Source: Roseivirga sp. BDSF3-8
GTDB taxonomy: Bacteria; Bacteroidota; Bacteroidia; Cytophagales; Cyclobacteriaceae
Length of the DNA: 64,000 bases
NCBI RefSeq assembly: GCF_041449215.1
Contig: NZ_JBGNFV010000001.1
Coordinates: 1,897,001-1,961,000, forward strand
Direction: 5' to 3'
The number at the start of each line of letters is the position of its first letter. Within the stretch, counting starts at the first letter, position 1. The notes under the pieces were generated by a model that did not search any database, was not told the DNA's origin, and saw nothing but the letters and a program-made list of their open reading frames with translations. Both the position numbers and the translations under genes were made by a program. Shown one piece after another: positions 8,107-16,773 of the stretch.

Positions 8107-9840
8107 CTACTTCTTACCAAACTTACGGAAAGCCGTCACAAGCTGGTAAGCAATAAGAGCGTAAAGCAGGCGGTAGAGATGATAAACCGGCGCCAGCCAC
8201 AGCAAGCCCTCGCAGGTATTGAAAGTATCCAGGCTGCGGAGGGGAAATAAGAAGTAAGGATATGAATAAAGACTATTCACCCAATTACCGCACCTGTTAA
8301 AGTAATGGATGGCAACAAACCCTGAATAGAATAACGTAGCCATTATTAGCAAAATAGCCAGCGGCCGCTTCCAGCTAGCATTGTGCCTGTTTGTGACGCG
8401 GTTGAACCATAGCGTAAACCGGTCATTGTTAAACCGGCTCACTTTCCGCGCTTTCAGGTCCTGCCGGTGCGCATCCAGTTCTATCCTCCTGAACTCCCTC
8501 GCCTGCACATCATTCCCTGCACGTTCAGCCATTTTCTTCAACTCCTGGTACAGGTTGTACTTTTGGGCTTGCTCAGATTCATCGGTACTAGGAAATCTCA
8601 GTTTGTCTTCCGTAAACCAAGTCGTGTGGCGGGCAGACACACCATCGAAAGAGGATTTAGATATGATGATCTCATCAAATATGGTAAAATCTACCAGGAA
8701 AAAGCGCGTATCACCAAGCTCTGAACGTAGAGCTTCAAAGTGGGAAGCTTCGTAATCAGGCTTATTAAATAACCGCTTTACTTCTTCTGGCGTGAAGGTA
8801 AACAGGCCATTGAAGATGATTTTACCGTGGTTGTTTACTTTGTTGTAGCCTACCCAGCCAAAGCGGCAATAATTAAAAGATAAGATTGTGGATTGAATGA
8901 CCCCTGAAATGGCAAGAGATAGGGAATTACATTCTTCGAACTCGACTACGTTCATGGCCGCGCCATGTCCGTGGATGGTAATCAGATTAAAGTTACCATC
9001 TCTTCCTAAAACCTTGAACCCCTTATTAAGGGTGTTTCCGATTAGTTTTAGTTCAGTCTGAATCTTCTCTAACGGAAGAGCTGGAGCTATATACTGACCA
9101 AGATCAAGTTGTTCAGAATAGGTTAGTTTGGATTGACCCTCAATCGTATTTTCAACAAGAAATATATATGCAGCAATAACTTCTTCTAGGATAAAAGCGC
9201 CCTTGCAAGAACATGAAATAACGCCTAGGTAGTGAAGTGTAACCTCGCTTATTTGAACATCACGCTCGAATTCACACTTATTTAATTTACCTAGTGATAT
9301 TCTACTTTCGCTAATATTAATTTGCCCCTTGAAATAACTTGAGGTTAAGACAAACTCGTCAATTGATGAATTTAACATTGTAGTATGGCCATCAATCTTA
9401 GTGTCCATCACTTTTAAAAGAGAAACTTCTAACCCAAGCAACCCAAAGGCTCCTAATTGGCATTCATTAAATGTTAAACATTGGGATTTAAATGGAGCCA
9501 TTATTAAAAGCTCATTGGCTGATAGCCCTATTACATTTATAGACACTATATCGCTTGTGAACTGACATTCGGAAAATAGGAGCCTCTCCTTAATGGTTAC
9601 ATTGTTCAACATTAAATCACATGCGATATTTAAACCATTGTAACCGAGTGATCCAATGATATAGATAGGAAGCTTGACACCATTAATATGTTGAAAATAT
9701 TCCGGAGCATTGATAATAATATTTCCATGAACATTCAATCTTTCCTTTCCTTCAGCAGCCCACTTTTCCAGACTACTATCTAATTCATTATTTGCCAATA
9801 ATCGCTTAAACTCCTCCGGTGATATACTTACCTCATTCAT
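8107..9840 (-). CDS. Membrane protein with beta-helix (pentapeptide-like) N-terminus
   Basis: 577 residues. After a helical start (1-40) come about 300 residues of short repeated strands with a spacing that suggests a right-handed beta-helix, akin to pentapeptide-repeat proteins though without a clean A(D/N)LXX pattern. A charged helical linker (about 425-490, rich in Arg and Glu) follows, then two or three membrane segments (about 497-515 and 530-572). From memory, similar fusions in Bacteroidetes are annotated as pentapeptide-repeat proteins or ion-channel-like. No catalytic motif seen. Base composition at the N-terminus is more AT-rich than the neighbours, which may indicate acquisition. 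Stands alone. Confidence 0.55.
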   Translation of the reverse strand: MNEVSISPEEFKRLLANNELDSSLEKWAAEGKERLNVHGNIIINAPEYFQHINGVKLPIYIIGSLGYNGLNIACDLMLNNVTIKERLLFSECQFTSDIVSINVIGLSANELLIMAPFKSQCLTFNECQLGAFGLLGLEVSLLKVMDTKIDGHTTMLNSSIDEFVLTSSYFKGQINISESRISLGKLNKCEFERDVQISEVTLHYLGVISCSCKGAFILEEVIAAYIFLVENTIEGQSKLTYSEQLDLGQYIAPALPLEKIQTELKLIGNTLNKGFKVLGRDGNFNLITIHGHGAAMNVVEFEECNSLSLAISGVIQSTILSFNYCRFGWVGYNKVNNHGKIIFNGLFTFTPEEVKRLFNKPDYEASHFEALRSELGDTRFFLVDFTIFDEIIISKSSFDGVSARHTTWFTEDKLRFPSTDESEQAQKYNLYQELKKMAERAGNDVQAREFRRIELDAHRQDLKARKVSRFNNDRFTLWFNRVTNRHNASWKRPLAILLIMATLFYSGFVAIHYFNRCGNWVNSLYSYPYFLFPLRSLDTFNTCEGLLWLAPVYHLYRLLYALIAYQLVTAFRKFGKK

Positions 9841-9894
9841 ATTAAAACATCCTTATTGTAGGGCACAATATAGAAAAAGCTGACAAAGATATAG

Positions 9895-10053
9895 GGGGCT
9901 ATGCCCAGTTCAACATCGCTGGGATAGCAACCACGAGGTACACCTCGTTTAGAAAGGATTTTGGTAGGTAGAATTACATAATACCCCTACCGGGCTTAGG
10001 CCGTAGTGGGGCACAGCCGCCAGGCTATGCCCCCCACCCGTCGGGGCATAGCC
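9895..10053. repeat. Palindromic intergenic elements, left half of repeat island
   Basis: ACCACGAGGTACACCTCG at 9931-9947 contains a perfect CGAGGT/ACCTCG hairpin. A stronger hairpin, GGCTATGCCCC (10023-10033) / GGGGCATAGCC (10043-10053), has an 11-base perfect stem; its arm sequence also appears alone as GGCTATGCCC at about 9897. There is no U-run, so it does not look like a simple terminator. These look like members of repetitive extragenic palindrome families. Confidence 0.7.
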
Positions 10054-10145
10054 TTCAGCTTAAGCTTCTATTTTGGTATTTAAGAACGATTTGCAGGCAC
10101 TGTAGTGATAGGCACTAATTAATTCCCCTCCTAAGGTAATAGGGG

Positions 10146-10275
10146 AGGTCCGACTTTCGGTGGCCCGCATCCGGGAGGTCCGACTTTCGGGGCCCGACTT
10201 TCGCTGGGCCCGCATACGGGAGGTCCGACTTTCGGTGGTCCGACTTTCGCTGGGCCCGCATCCGGGGGGTCCGAC
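10146..10275. repeat. Mixed 15-bp tandem repeat array
   Basis: CCGACTTTCG occurs at 10150, 10180, 10194, 10225 and 10240 and a changed copy at 10271. Interleaved are CCCGCATCCGG-type units near 10164, 10209 and 10255. Both unit types begin GG(T/C)CCG and are 14-16 bases long, so the block is a 15-base tandem array of two alternating unit types. The period and GC-rich start resemble the block at 373-533. Minus-strand open frames across it (ending at 10060, 10115 and 10131) are repeat readings, not genes. Confidence 0.85.
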
Positions 10276-10500
10276 GTGCAAGACGCATGCATAATGCAGC
10301 CAGAGAGCACCCTGCCCAATCCCATCGGGACATAGTCTTTGTAGCCTGATAAATCCAAAGCAACCCTCAGTGCCGTAGGCACGTAGCCTAAGCTCCCGGA
10401 ATGTAATAGCATCAGAGCAATTATTAAGTTGATGGCTATGCCTATCAGCCCCATACCGATTAATTCGATACCATAAATTAGTACCAAAATTCCCCTACCG

Positions 10501-10547
10501 CGAAGTTGTACTTCGTGGTAACGATCATGGGAAGTTGTACTTCCCGG
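10501..10547. repeat. Twin palindromes of the ACCACGARGTAC family
   Basis: CGAAGT-TGT-ACTTCG (10501-10515) followed by GTGGT, and GGGAAGT-TGT-ACTTCCC (10529-10545). The complement of the first reads ACCACGAAGTACAACTTCG, nearly the same as ACCACGAGGTACACCTCG at 9931-9947, so one element family is present in both orientations on either side of the 15-bp array. Confidence 0.8.
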
Positions 10548-10560
10548 TGCAGAATATCAG

Positions 10561-11092
10561 TCCACATAGTAAAGCATGCACCTAGGCCATTGCTTTTCAG
10601 TGAGCAAATCCAATTCACCTCCCGGGCCTGGAGACACATACAAGGGCTAAGCGTAGAATGATGAAAATGAAATGTAAAAACGCACGCCCAAGCCGGGGTC
10701 AGTAGAGCAATATACCGCTGTACAGCTCTTAGATTGACGTTGTTCCGTGCTCAGGCACCCTGCAGATATGGTGCATTTGCAGACAATATTCTAAGCTTAC
10801 CGCCACGAAATCACCAATTGTCGTATGATGAATATAACCCTGTATGAAAGTAGGGAAGAGAATATAACCTCAAAAGTAAACCAATAATGCCGAAGCTATG
10901 ATATACAAATGTGGTGTTAACACTTAATCCGTTGCACCTTAAAAACCTTATTAAGAAGGTTAAAAATCAAAAAATAAGGCCTTATTTCTTCAAAATCTCG
11001 CTAAATATCCTTTCTTTTGTTTATCTGTCATGAAAACCGGAAACATTTTTTAGCCGGAATTCATTTGGTATAGAGTAAATTCAATAATCTAT
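10561..11092. other. Gene-free interval with short palindromes
   Basis: No gene supported. Three short palindromes sit before the 11093 gene: GTGTTAACAC (10914-10923), AACCTT/AAGGTT (10944-10961) and AAATAAGGCCTTATTT (10972-10987). They could be operator or terminator parts for the gene at 11093, but nothing decides this. Confidence 0.4.
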
Positions 11093-11506
11093 ATGCTTAG
11101 CGACACCGCTAAGTGCCTATTATCCATACCGGATAGTATTTTTACAAACTACTCAATGAGCGAGATTAGTGTACAATTGGGACTTCATGAGAATGATCCC
11201 AAAGACGAGCCTTTCACAATGCATTTGGTGATAGAAGAAGAACAGGACGAGAATGGCAGGTATGCTGCAACAGTTCTGGATGAGTTCAGGGATGAGATCA
11301 TCACCCTTAAGCACGACCAGGTGCCGAAGTTGATAAGTAAGGTGGCTGATTTTTTAAACGAGCATGGCGCATTTGTAAGCGGACGCATCCGCAAATCGGG
11401 TAAAGTAGCCCGGGAAATGTACAGAGGCCTGCGCGCAAAGACACGCAGAACCTTTGAAGAGCCAGAGGAAGAACCCGTGTTTGACGGCCAGCCCGTTATT
11501 ATGTAA
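11093..11506 (+). CDS. Small conserved-looking protein of unknown function
   Basis: 137 residues from the ATG at 11093; a second in-frame ATG at 11156 gives a cleaner 116-residue product starting MSEISVQLG and may be the true start. No signal or membrane segment. The body has a beta-strand pattern with many acidic residues, then a basic stretch (SGRIRKSGKVAREMYRGLRAKTRR) and a short acidic tail. The charge arrangement is like a nucleic-acid or regulatory adaptor, but no family is recognised. It converges on the DUF4174 gene. Confidence 0.5.
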   Translation: MLSDTAKCLLSIPDSIFTNYSMSEISVQLGLHENDPKDEPFTMHLVIEEEQDENGRYAATVLDEFRDEIITLKHDQVPKLISKVADFLNEHGAFVSGRIRKSGKVAREMYRGLRAKTRRTFEEPEEEPVFDGQPVIM

Positions 11507-11520
11507 GCCAGTCCTAAGGA

Positions 11521-11970
11521 CTACTTCTTACCATCATCATCCATACCACGTTCCCGCATTTCGCGGCGGCGCATGGGCATGGCGTCTATTTTATCAAACA
11601 CCACCTGCAGCGGCTTCACCTTATTGTCCCAGCGCATCTTCCTATATCCATCCTTACCTACCAGTATCACCGCAAAGTCGCCAGGTGCTACCTTAAACTT
11701 TTCGCGCAAAGCCAATACTTCATTAGAGGTAATATTACCATCTTCAGGGTCTATACCCTCTTCCGGAAACAGCCTGTATACCACCAGGTCACGTTCCACC
11801 ACCTCTTCCGATTCGCTTTGCAGGCGCCGGTTTAATTGATAATACAGGTCATTTCGCTGATCAGGTGAAAATATATATAGCGTGCGGTAATTACGGCTGT
11901 CACCCACCTGTGCAAATGCCGTTTGCATAATAAGACTTAAGAGAAAGAACGTTGAAAAAAAATGCTTCAT
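11521..11970 (-). CDS. DUF4174 family exported protein
   Basis: 149 residues from the ATG at 11970, chosen because it starts the signal peptide (MKHFFSTFFLL, cleavage after TAFAQ). The rest has a thioredoxin-like strand order (RTLYIFSP... DFAVILVGKDGYRKMRW) as in the DUF4174 family, usually about 120 residues and lacking a redox CXXC; none is present here either. Acts in the periplasm or outer membrane; role unknown. A basic and acidic tail ends the protein. Follows the oxidase subunit gene by 15 bases on the same strand. Confidence 0.75.
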   Translation of the reverse strand: MKHFFSTFFLLSLIMQTAFAQVGDSRNYRTLYIFSPDQRNDLYYQLNRRLQSESEEVVERDLVVYRLFPEEGIDPEDGNITSNEVLALREKFKVAPGDFAVILVGKDGYRKMRWDNKVKPLQVVFDKIDAMPMRRREMRERGMDDDGKK

Positions 11971-11985
11971 AAGCATATAACGTAT

Positions 11986-12618
11986 TTAAAAAGTAAACAA
12001 AAAATAAAAGAAGAGGACGAACCATAGCACGTCCATAAAGTGCCAGAGAATAGTCGCAATCTCCAGCTTTATCCCCTGATAAGGATTTGTATGCAGTATT
12101 AGCGCCTTAACAGGATCACGATGCGCGCGGTAAAACTGCACAAAGAGTACGGCCAGAAAGGAAAGCGCCACCAGCAGGTGCAGCACATGCAGGCCCGACA
12201 GCGCATAGAGATACGAAGCCCCTACTGCTTTGGACACATCCAGGTTTTGCGCAAGAAGCTGTTGCCAGCCAATCGCCTGGCTCGCTATAAAAGACATGCC
12301 TAGCATAAGGGTCACCCCAAGCTGGCGCGTCACCTCATGCAGGCGGTCCTGCCGGAAAGCCTGCACCACCCCCTTTATAGTAAAGCTGGAGAGCAACAGC
12401 ATAAATGTGCTGACCACAAACGCCTTTGGAAAATCAAAAACCAAACCCTGCCCGCGGCTATATCGTGTATAAGCAAAGGCCACCAGCAAAAAACTGAATA
12501 TTAAGGTACTACCGATCAGCGCCAGCCAGACCAGCATCTTATGCGGATGCATGCGCTCGATACGGTCGAACGTAGAAGGGTTTATCGATGATTTTCTGAG
12601 GTCTTTCCGGCTTTCCAT
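11986..12618 (-). CDS. Cytochrome c oxidase subunit III family protein
   Basis: 210 residues with five membrane segments, as in the short bacterial subunit III of haem-copper oxidases. Typical signs are the HPHKMLVWLALIGS start, SGLHVLHLLVAL in the fourth segment and ATILWHFMDVLWFVLF at the end, where the conserved Glu and His lie. It would sit in the inner membrane beside subunits I and II, neither of which is encoded here. Co-oriented with the DUF4174 gene, divergent from mfd. Confidence 0.9.
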   Translation of the reverse strand: MESRKDLRKSSINPSTFDRIERMHPHKMLVWLALIGSTLIFSFLLVAFAYTRYSRGQGLVFDFPKAFVVSTFMLLLSSFTIKGVVQAFRQDRLHEVTRQLGVTLMLGMSFIASQAIGWQQLLAQNLDVSKAVGASYLYALSGLHVLHLLVALSFLAVLFVQFYRAHRDPVKALILHTNPYQGIKLEIATILWHFMDVLWFVLFFYFLFTF

Positions 12619-12717
12619 CTCATGTGCTTCATTATACTACAGAAACATAAACGGAGGCGGGTGGTTCTTAGATTCTTAAATTTACCCTTCAAAAAAACCG
12701 ATTTAGGCCTTCTCTAT

Positions 12718-12759
12718 CCATAGCATAGGTAGGCTATGGAGCAGGATTTGTTATTTTTG
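12718..12759 (+). promoter_or_regulatory. Inverted repeat and -7 element before mfd
   Basis: CCATAGC (12718-12724) and GCTATGG (12733-12739) form an inverted repeat, followed by TATTTTTG (12752-12759), which fits the Bacteroidetes -7 consensus TANNTTTG. No good TTTG -33 element is seen at 19 bases. The GTG start of mfd is at 12777, giving a leader of about ten bases. Confidence 0.45.
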
Positions 12760-12776
12760 CATTTCAATAGCCAAAA

Positions 12777-15700
12777 GTGAATACCTCAGACTTTTTAACG
12801 CTCTACACCGAAGACGGGGTCATCCGTACCCTTACCGAGAAGTTAAAGCAGCAACATGCCACGCTGACCCTCAAAGGCCTTAGCGGCAGCATGGATGCAG
12901 CCATATGCTCCGCCGTCTCCCGCCTCATGGAAGGATTCCATGTATACATCACCCACGATAAAGAGGAAGCCGCCTATTTTCACAATGATATTCAGGCCCT
13001 TACCGGAAGAGAAGTGCACCTCTTCCCCACCTCTTATAAACGCCCCTACCAGTTTGAAGAAACAGAGAATGCCAACATTCTCATGCGGGCAGAGATACTC
13101 AACCAGGTCAATGCCGCCAGGGACACCGGCATGCTACTCGTAACCTACCCCGAGGCACTATCTGAAAAAGTAATAAACCGCCGGTCACTCAAAGACAACA
13201 CCTTCACCGCCAGAAAAGGCGAGCAGGTAGATATCGAATTCCTTGCCGAGCTTCTTTCCACCTATGGCTTTGAGCCTACCGACTTTGTATACGAAGCCGG
13301 ACAGTATGCTGTGAGGGGTGGTATCATAGATATATACTCCTTTGCCAATGAGCTACCCTACCGTATCGAGCTGTTTGGCGATGAGATAGAGAGCATCCGT
13401 ACCTTCGATCCCGTGAGTCAGCTCTCTGTCGATACCATCGAGAAGATCAGCATCATTCCCAACGTACAGACCCACCTGCTGGAAGAGGTACGGCAAAGCT
13501 TCCTGGAGTTTTTACCTGATAATACCACCTTCTGGCTAAAAGACTACCAGCAGTTACTCGATGTAGTGGACAAGTCATTTGAAAAAGCCTCACAGAGCTT
13601 TGACGATATCATAAAGAAAAGTGGCGACACCCAGGTAATAAATAACCCCGAAGAGCTGTTTGAAACAGGAGAAACCCTGAGTGCTCAACTGAAAAACTAC
13701 AACCGGGTAGAGTTCGGCAACCGCTACTACCTCAAGGGCGAAGAGTACCAGTTTGACAGCGAACCACAGCCCAGCTTTAATAAAAACTTCGAGATACTAA
13801 CCGATAACCTCACTAAACATCAGGAAGAAGGCTATACCAATATCATAGCCGCCGAGTCCCAAAAGCAGATAGAGCGCCTGCGGCAGATATTTGAAGAACT
13901 GGACCCCTTCCTTAAGTTTCAGCCACTCAACGTCGGCCTCAGAGAAGGCTTCGTAGATAAGCAACTCGAGATCCTATGCTATACCGACCACCAGCTATTT
14001 GACCGCTACCACCGCTACAAGACACGCGAGCTCACCAGCAAGAGCAAAGCCCTTACCTTAAAAGAGCTGCGTACCCTGTCACCCGGTGACTACGTAACCC
14101 ATATAGACCACGGCGTGGGCCGCTTTGCCGGCATGGAAGTGAAGGAAGTAAATGGCAAGCGGCAGGAAGCCGTGCGCCTCGTATACCGCGACGATGACCT
14201 GCTTTACGTAAGTATCCACTCCCTCCACAAGATCAGTAAATACACCGGTAAAGAAGGCGTGCCTCCACAGCCCAGTAAGCTGGGCTCCCCCGAATGGGAA
14301 AACAAGAAAAAGCGGGTTAAGAAAAAAGTACAGGATATTGCCAATGACCTCATTGAGCTATATGCCAAGCGTAAAGCAGCACCCGGGTTTGCCTTTAGTG
14401 AAGACTCCTTCCTGCAGGCAGAGCTGGAGTCCTCCTTTATCTATGAAGATACCCCAGACCAGGCACGTGCAACCGAAGAGGTAAAGCAGGACATGCAGAT
14501 ACAAAGCCCCATGGACCGCCTCGTATGTGGCGATGTAGGCTTTGGCAAGACAGAAGTAGCCATGCGGGCCGCTTTTAAAGCCGTAACGGAAGGCAAACAG
14601 GTAGCAGTGCTAGTGCCTACCACCATACTCGCTTTTCAGCACTACCGCACCTTTATGGAGCGCATGAAAGGCTTCCCCGTCAAAATAGATTACATCAACC
14701 GCTTCCGTACTACACGCGAGATCAGAGAAACACTGAAAGGCCTCACCGAGGGTACCATCAATATCGTGATAGGCACCCATAGGCTCGTGAATAAGGATGT
14801 GAAGTTCAAGGACCTGGGCCTGCTCGTCATCGATGAAGAACAAAAGTTTGGGGTAAAAGTAAAGGACAGGCTAAAAGAAATGCGCGTGAATGTGGATGTG
14901 CTCACACTAACCGCCACCCCCATACCCCGTACCCTCCATTTCTCCCTCATGGGAGCACGTGACCTTAGCGTGATCCAGACACCACCCCCAAACCGCCAGC
15001 CCGTTACCACCGAGTTGCACGAGTTTCATGAAGAAATACTCCGCGACTCCATCAGCTACGAACTGCGCCGGGGCGGACAGTGCTTTTTTGTGCATAACCG
15101 CATCAGCGATATTGACGAAATGGCCAATATCATCCTGCGCCTGGTGCCCGATGCCCGCGTAGTGGCAGCCCATGGCCAAATGGACGGTAAGAAACTCGAG
15201 AAGATCATGCTGGAGTTTATAGAAGGCGAGCACGATGTACTCGTATCTACCAACATCATCGAGTCCGGGCTGGATATACCCAACGCCAACACCATCATCA
15301 TTAACCGCGCCCATATGTTTGGCCTCAGTGACCTCCACCAGATGCGTGGACGCGTAGGGCGCTCTAACCGGAAAGCCTTCTGCTATTTGCTCACCCCACC
15401 TACCTCTGCCCTGTCCTCTGACGCCCGCAAGCGTCTGAGTACGCTGGAGGAATTCTCAGACCTCGGCGATGGCTTCAAAGTAGCCATGCGTGACCTCGAC
15501 ATCCGTGGGGCCGGCAACCTGCTCGGTGCCGAGCAGAGTGGCTTCATCACCGACCTGGGCTTTGATATGTATCATAAGATCCTGGACGACGCCATCCGTG
15601 AGCTAAAGGAAACCAAGTTCGCCGAGCTTTTTGAAAAAGAACTCAGCGAAACCACCAAGGTATTAGTGCAGGACTGTAGCATAGAGACCGACCTCGAGCT

Positions 15701-16139
15701 TATCATTCCCGAGGATTACGTAAGCAATATTACCGAACGTCTCAGCCTTTACAGCCAACTGGACAACATCAAGACCGAGCAGAAGCTATCCGAATTTCAT
15801 GCCTCTATCAAAGACCGCTTCGGGCCCCTGCCTGAGCCGGTAGAGGACCTGATCAAAACCGTCCGGCTGCGCTGGCTGGCAGAAAAGCTGGGCTTTGAAA
15901 AACTGACCATCAAGAACGGCACCATGCGCGCCTACTTCGTGCCCTCTGACCGGGAAGACTATTACAAATCAGATGTCTTCGGCAGAGTACTCCAGTTTGT
16001 ACAAAAGCACAGTCGCCGCTGCCGCATGAAGGAAATCAAAAATCGCCTCATGCTCGTAATTGAAGACATAGACAATATCGAGCAGGCCCGGACAGTCCTT
16101 GGCAATATGCTCCCCCAGGAGAAGCCGGTAAATGCCTGA
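12777..16139 (+). CDS. mfd: Transcription-repair coupling factor Mfd
   Basis: 1120 residues, usual for the family. Mfd releases stalled RNA polymerase and recruits UvrA to the lesion. Seen in order: UvrB-like region (about 1-330), the RNA-polymerase-binding CarD-like domain (SPGDYVTHIDHGVGRF, about 434-490), translocase motor with Walker A GDVGFGKTE (about 584) and DEEQ box (about 684), helicase motif VI (QMRGRVGRS, about 857), and the C-terminal TRCF domain. The start is a GTG at 12777, the only plausible one before the DFLTLYTEDG region. A strong bidirectional terminator follows. Confidence 0.97.
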   Translation: MNTSDFLTLYTEDGVIRTLTEKLKQQHATLTLKGLSGSMDAAICSAVSRLMEGFHVYITHDKEEAAYFHNDIQALTGREVHLFPTSYKRPYQFEETENANILMRAEILNQVNAARDTGMLLVTYPEALSEKVINRRSLKDNTFTARKGEQVDIEFLAELLSTYGFEPTDFVYEAGQYAVRGGIIDIYSFANELPYRIELFGDEIESIRTFDPVSQLSVDTIEKISIIPNVQTHLLEEVRQSFLEFLPDNTTFWLKDYQQLLDVVDKSFEKASQSFDDIIKKSGDTQVINNPEELFETGETLSAQLKNYNRVEFGNRYYLKGEEYQFDSEPQPSFNKNFEILTDNLTKHQEEGYTNIIAAESQKQIERLRQIFEELDPFLKFQPLNVGLREGFVDKQLEILCYTDHQLFDRYHRYKTRELTSKSKALTLKELRTLSPGDYVTHIDHGVGRFAGMEVKEVNGKRQEAVRLVYRDDDLLYVSIHSLHKISKYTGKEGVPPQPSKLGSPEWENKKKRVKKKVQDIANDLIELYAKRKAAPGFAFSEDSFLQAELESSFIYEDTPDQARATEEVKQDMQIQSPMDRLVCGDVGFGKTEVAMRAAFKAVTEGKQVAVLVPTTILAFQHYRTFMERMKGFPVKIDYINRFRTTREIRETLKGLTEGTINIVIGTHRLVNKDVKFKDLGLLVIDEEQKFGVKVKDRLKEMRVNVDVLTLTATPIPRTLHFSLMGARDLSVIQTPPPNRQPVTTELHEFHEEILRDSISYELRRGGQCFFVHNRISDIDEMANIILRLVPDARVVAAHGQMDGKKLEKIMLEFIEGEHDVLVSTNIIESGLDIPNANTIIINRAHMFGLSDLHQMRGRVGRSNRKAFCYLLTPPTSALSSDARKRLSTLEEFSDLGDGFKVAMRDLDIRGAGNLLGAEQSGFITDLGFDMYHKILDDAIRELKETKFAELFEKELSETTKVLVQDCSIETDLELIIPEDYVSNITERLSLYSQLDNIKTEQKLSEFHASIKDRFGPLPEPVEDLIKTVRLRWLAEKLGFEKLTIKNGTMRAYFVPSDREDYYKSDVFGRVLQFVQKHSRRCRMKEIKNRLMLVIEDIDNIEQARTVLGNMLPQEKPVNA

Positions 16140-16174
16140 CATACTTACTGGTTTATATTAAGCCTTGGGGAAGT

Positions 16175-16208
16175 AAAAAAAAGCCGGGACATGTCCCGGC
16201 TTTTTTTT
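16175..16208. terminator. Bidirectional terminator between mfd and the peptide cluster
   Basis: AGCCGGGAC/GTCCCGGCT stem around a two-base centre, with eight A before and eight T after, so it works on both strands. It ends mfd (plus) and the small-peptide genes (minus); the last peptide's TAA overlaps the T-run. Confidence 0.93.
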
Positions 16209-16374
16209 ACTGTATCCTTTCTTCTGTATGACAGGGAATATGTATTGTCGTACAGTCGATATCTACTGAAGGGTCCGTTTTTATCGCCCCACCTTTTGCC
16301 GTCTGCATAAAAGAAGAACCGGCTGGCAGCACGAAGCTTTTAACAGATAGCTCAGTCAATAGCTTCTTCTTCAT
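16207..16374 (-). CDS. SFV-leader peptide precursor D (RiPP-like)
   Basis: 55 residues from the ATG at 16374. Leader MKKKLLTELSVKSFV with the L..LSV.SFV pattern of the other three genes; the Gly-Gly is at 28-29, after a longer and altered spacer (VLPAGSS). The putative core (30-55) has Cys41 and Cys48, spaced as Cys44 and Cys51 in peptide B, and several Thr. It is the most divergent of the four and last in the tandem row before the terminator. Leaders of this kind are known from class I lanthipeptide and pinensin-type precursors of Bacteroidetes (from memory). The modification is inferred, not shown: no LanB/LanC-like gene is in the window. Confidence 0.65.
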   Translation of the reverse strand: MKKKLLTELSVKSFVLPAGSSFMQTAKGGAIKTDPSVDIDCTTIHIPCHTEERIQ

Positions 16375-16419
16375 ATTAATAAGAGCTTTAAGTTTAAAAC
16401 ACAAATTGCACGTATTGCA

Positions 16420-16566
16420 TCAGGGGCAGGTATAAGACTTCTCACCCGGATCACAGTTAATGCTGGGATAAAGCTCCGTTTCTTGCTCAAATGATACTCC
16501 ACCGCGAATGTGTTTGGTGACAAAGCTCTCTATGCGGAGCGAGTCCAAAGTCATTTTCTTTTTCAT
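16420..16566 (-). CDS. SFVT-leader peptide precursor C (RiPP-like)
   Basis: 48 residues from the ATG at 16566; longer upstream readings have no leader logic. Leader MKKKMTLDSLRIESFVT ends in IRGG (20-23). The core (24-48) holds Cys38 and Cys47 and ends in SYTCP, matching peptide A in both Cys spacing (eight residues between) and ending. Four Ser/Thr in the core could serve as dehydration sites if this is a lanthipeptide precursor. Third of four tandem genes, separated by 29 bases from the preceding one. Confidence 0.7.
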   Translation of the reverse strand: MKKKMTLDSLRIESFVTKHIRGGVSFEQETELYPSINCDPGEKSYTCP

Positions 16567-16595
16567 TGATAAACGTTCTTTTAGAGTTAAGGAGA

Positions 16596-16769
16596 TTAAT
16601 AGGGAGCAGGACAAGTACAAGACACCTCCCAGGTGTTGCAACCGTTCCGGCTTTGGGGTGGCCGGGTATCGGTAGTGTCTATCTGATCTATCATACTCAG
16701 GCCACCACGTATGGTTTTGGTGACAAAGCTCTCTACCTCCAGGTGTTGGATTCTAAGCTTCTTTTTCAC
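16596..16769 (-). CDS. SFVT-leader peptide precursor B (RiPP-like)
   Basis: 57 residues from a GTG at 16769. The GTG is preferred to the ATG at 16862 because it puts KKKLRIQHLEVESFVT in the same place as in the other genes and avoids overlap with peptide A. IRGG lies at 20-23. The core is rich in Thr and Asp and ends with Cys44, Cys51 and Cys53 (the last two in CTCP) followed by APY. The extra Cys separates it from A and C. Second of four tandem genes. Confidence 0.68.
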   Translation of the reverse strand: MKKKLRIQHLEVESFVTKTIRGGLSMIDQIDTTDTRPPQSRNGCNTWEVSCTCPAPY

Positions 16770-16773
16770 CTTT

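Noticed and set aside
10060-10487. Three minus-strand frames of 73-118 residues
   Set aside because: Their content is the translated 15-bp array; no start signal or protein-like end.
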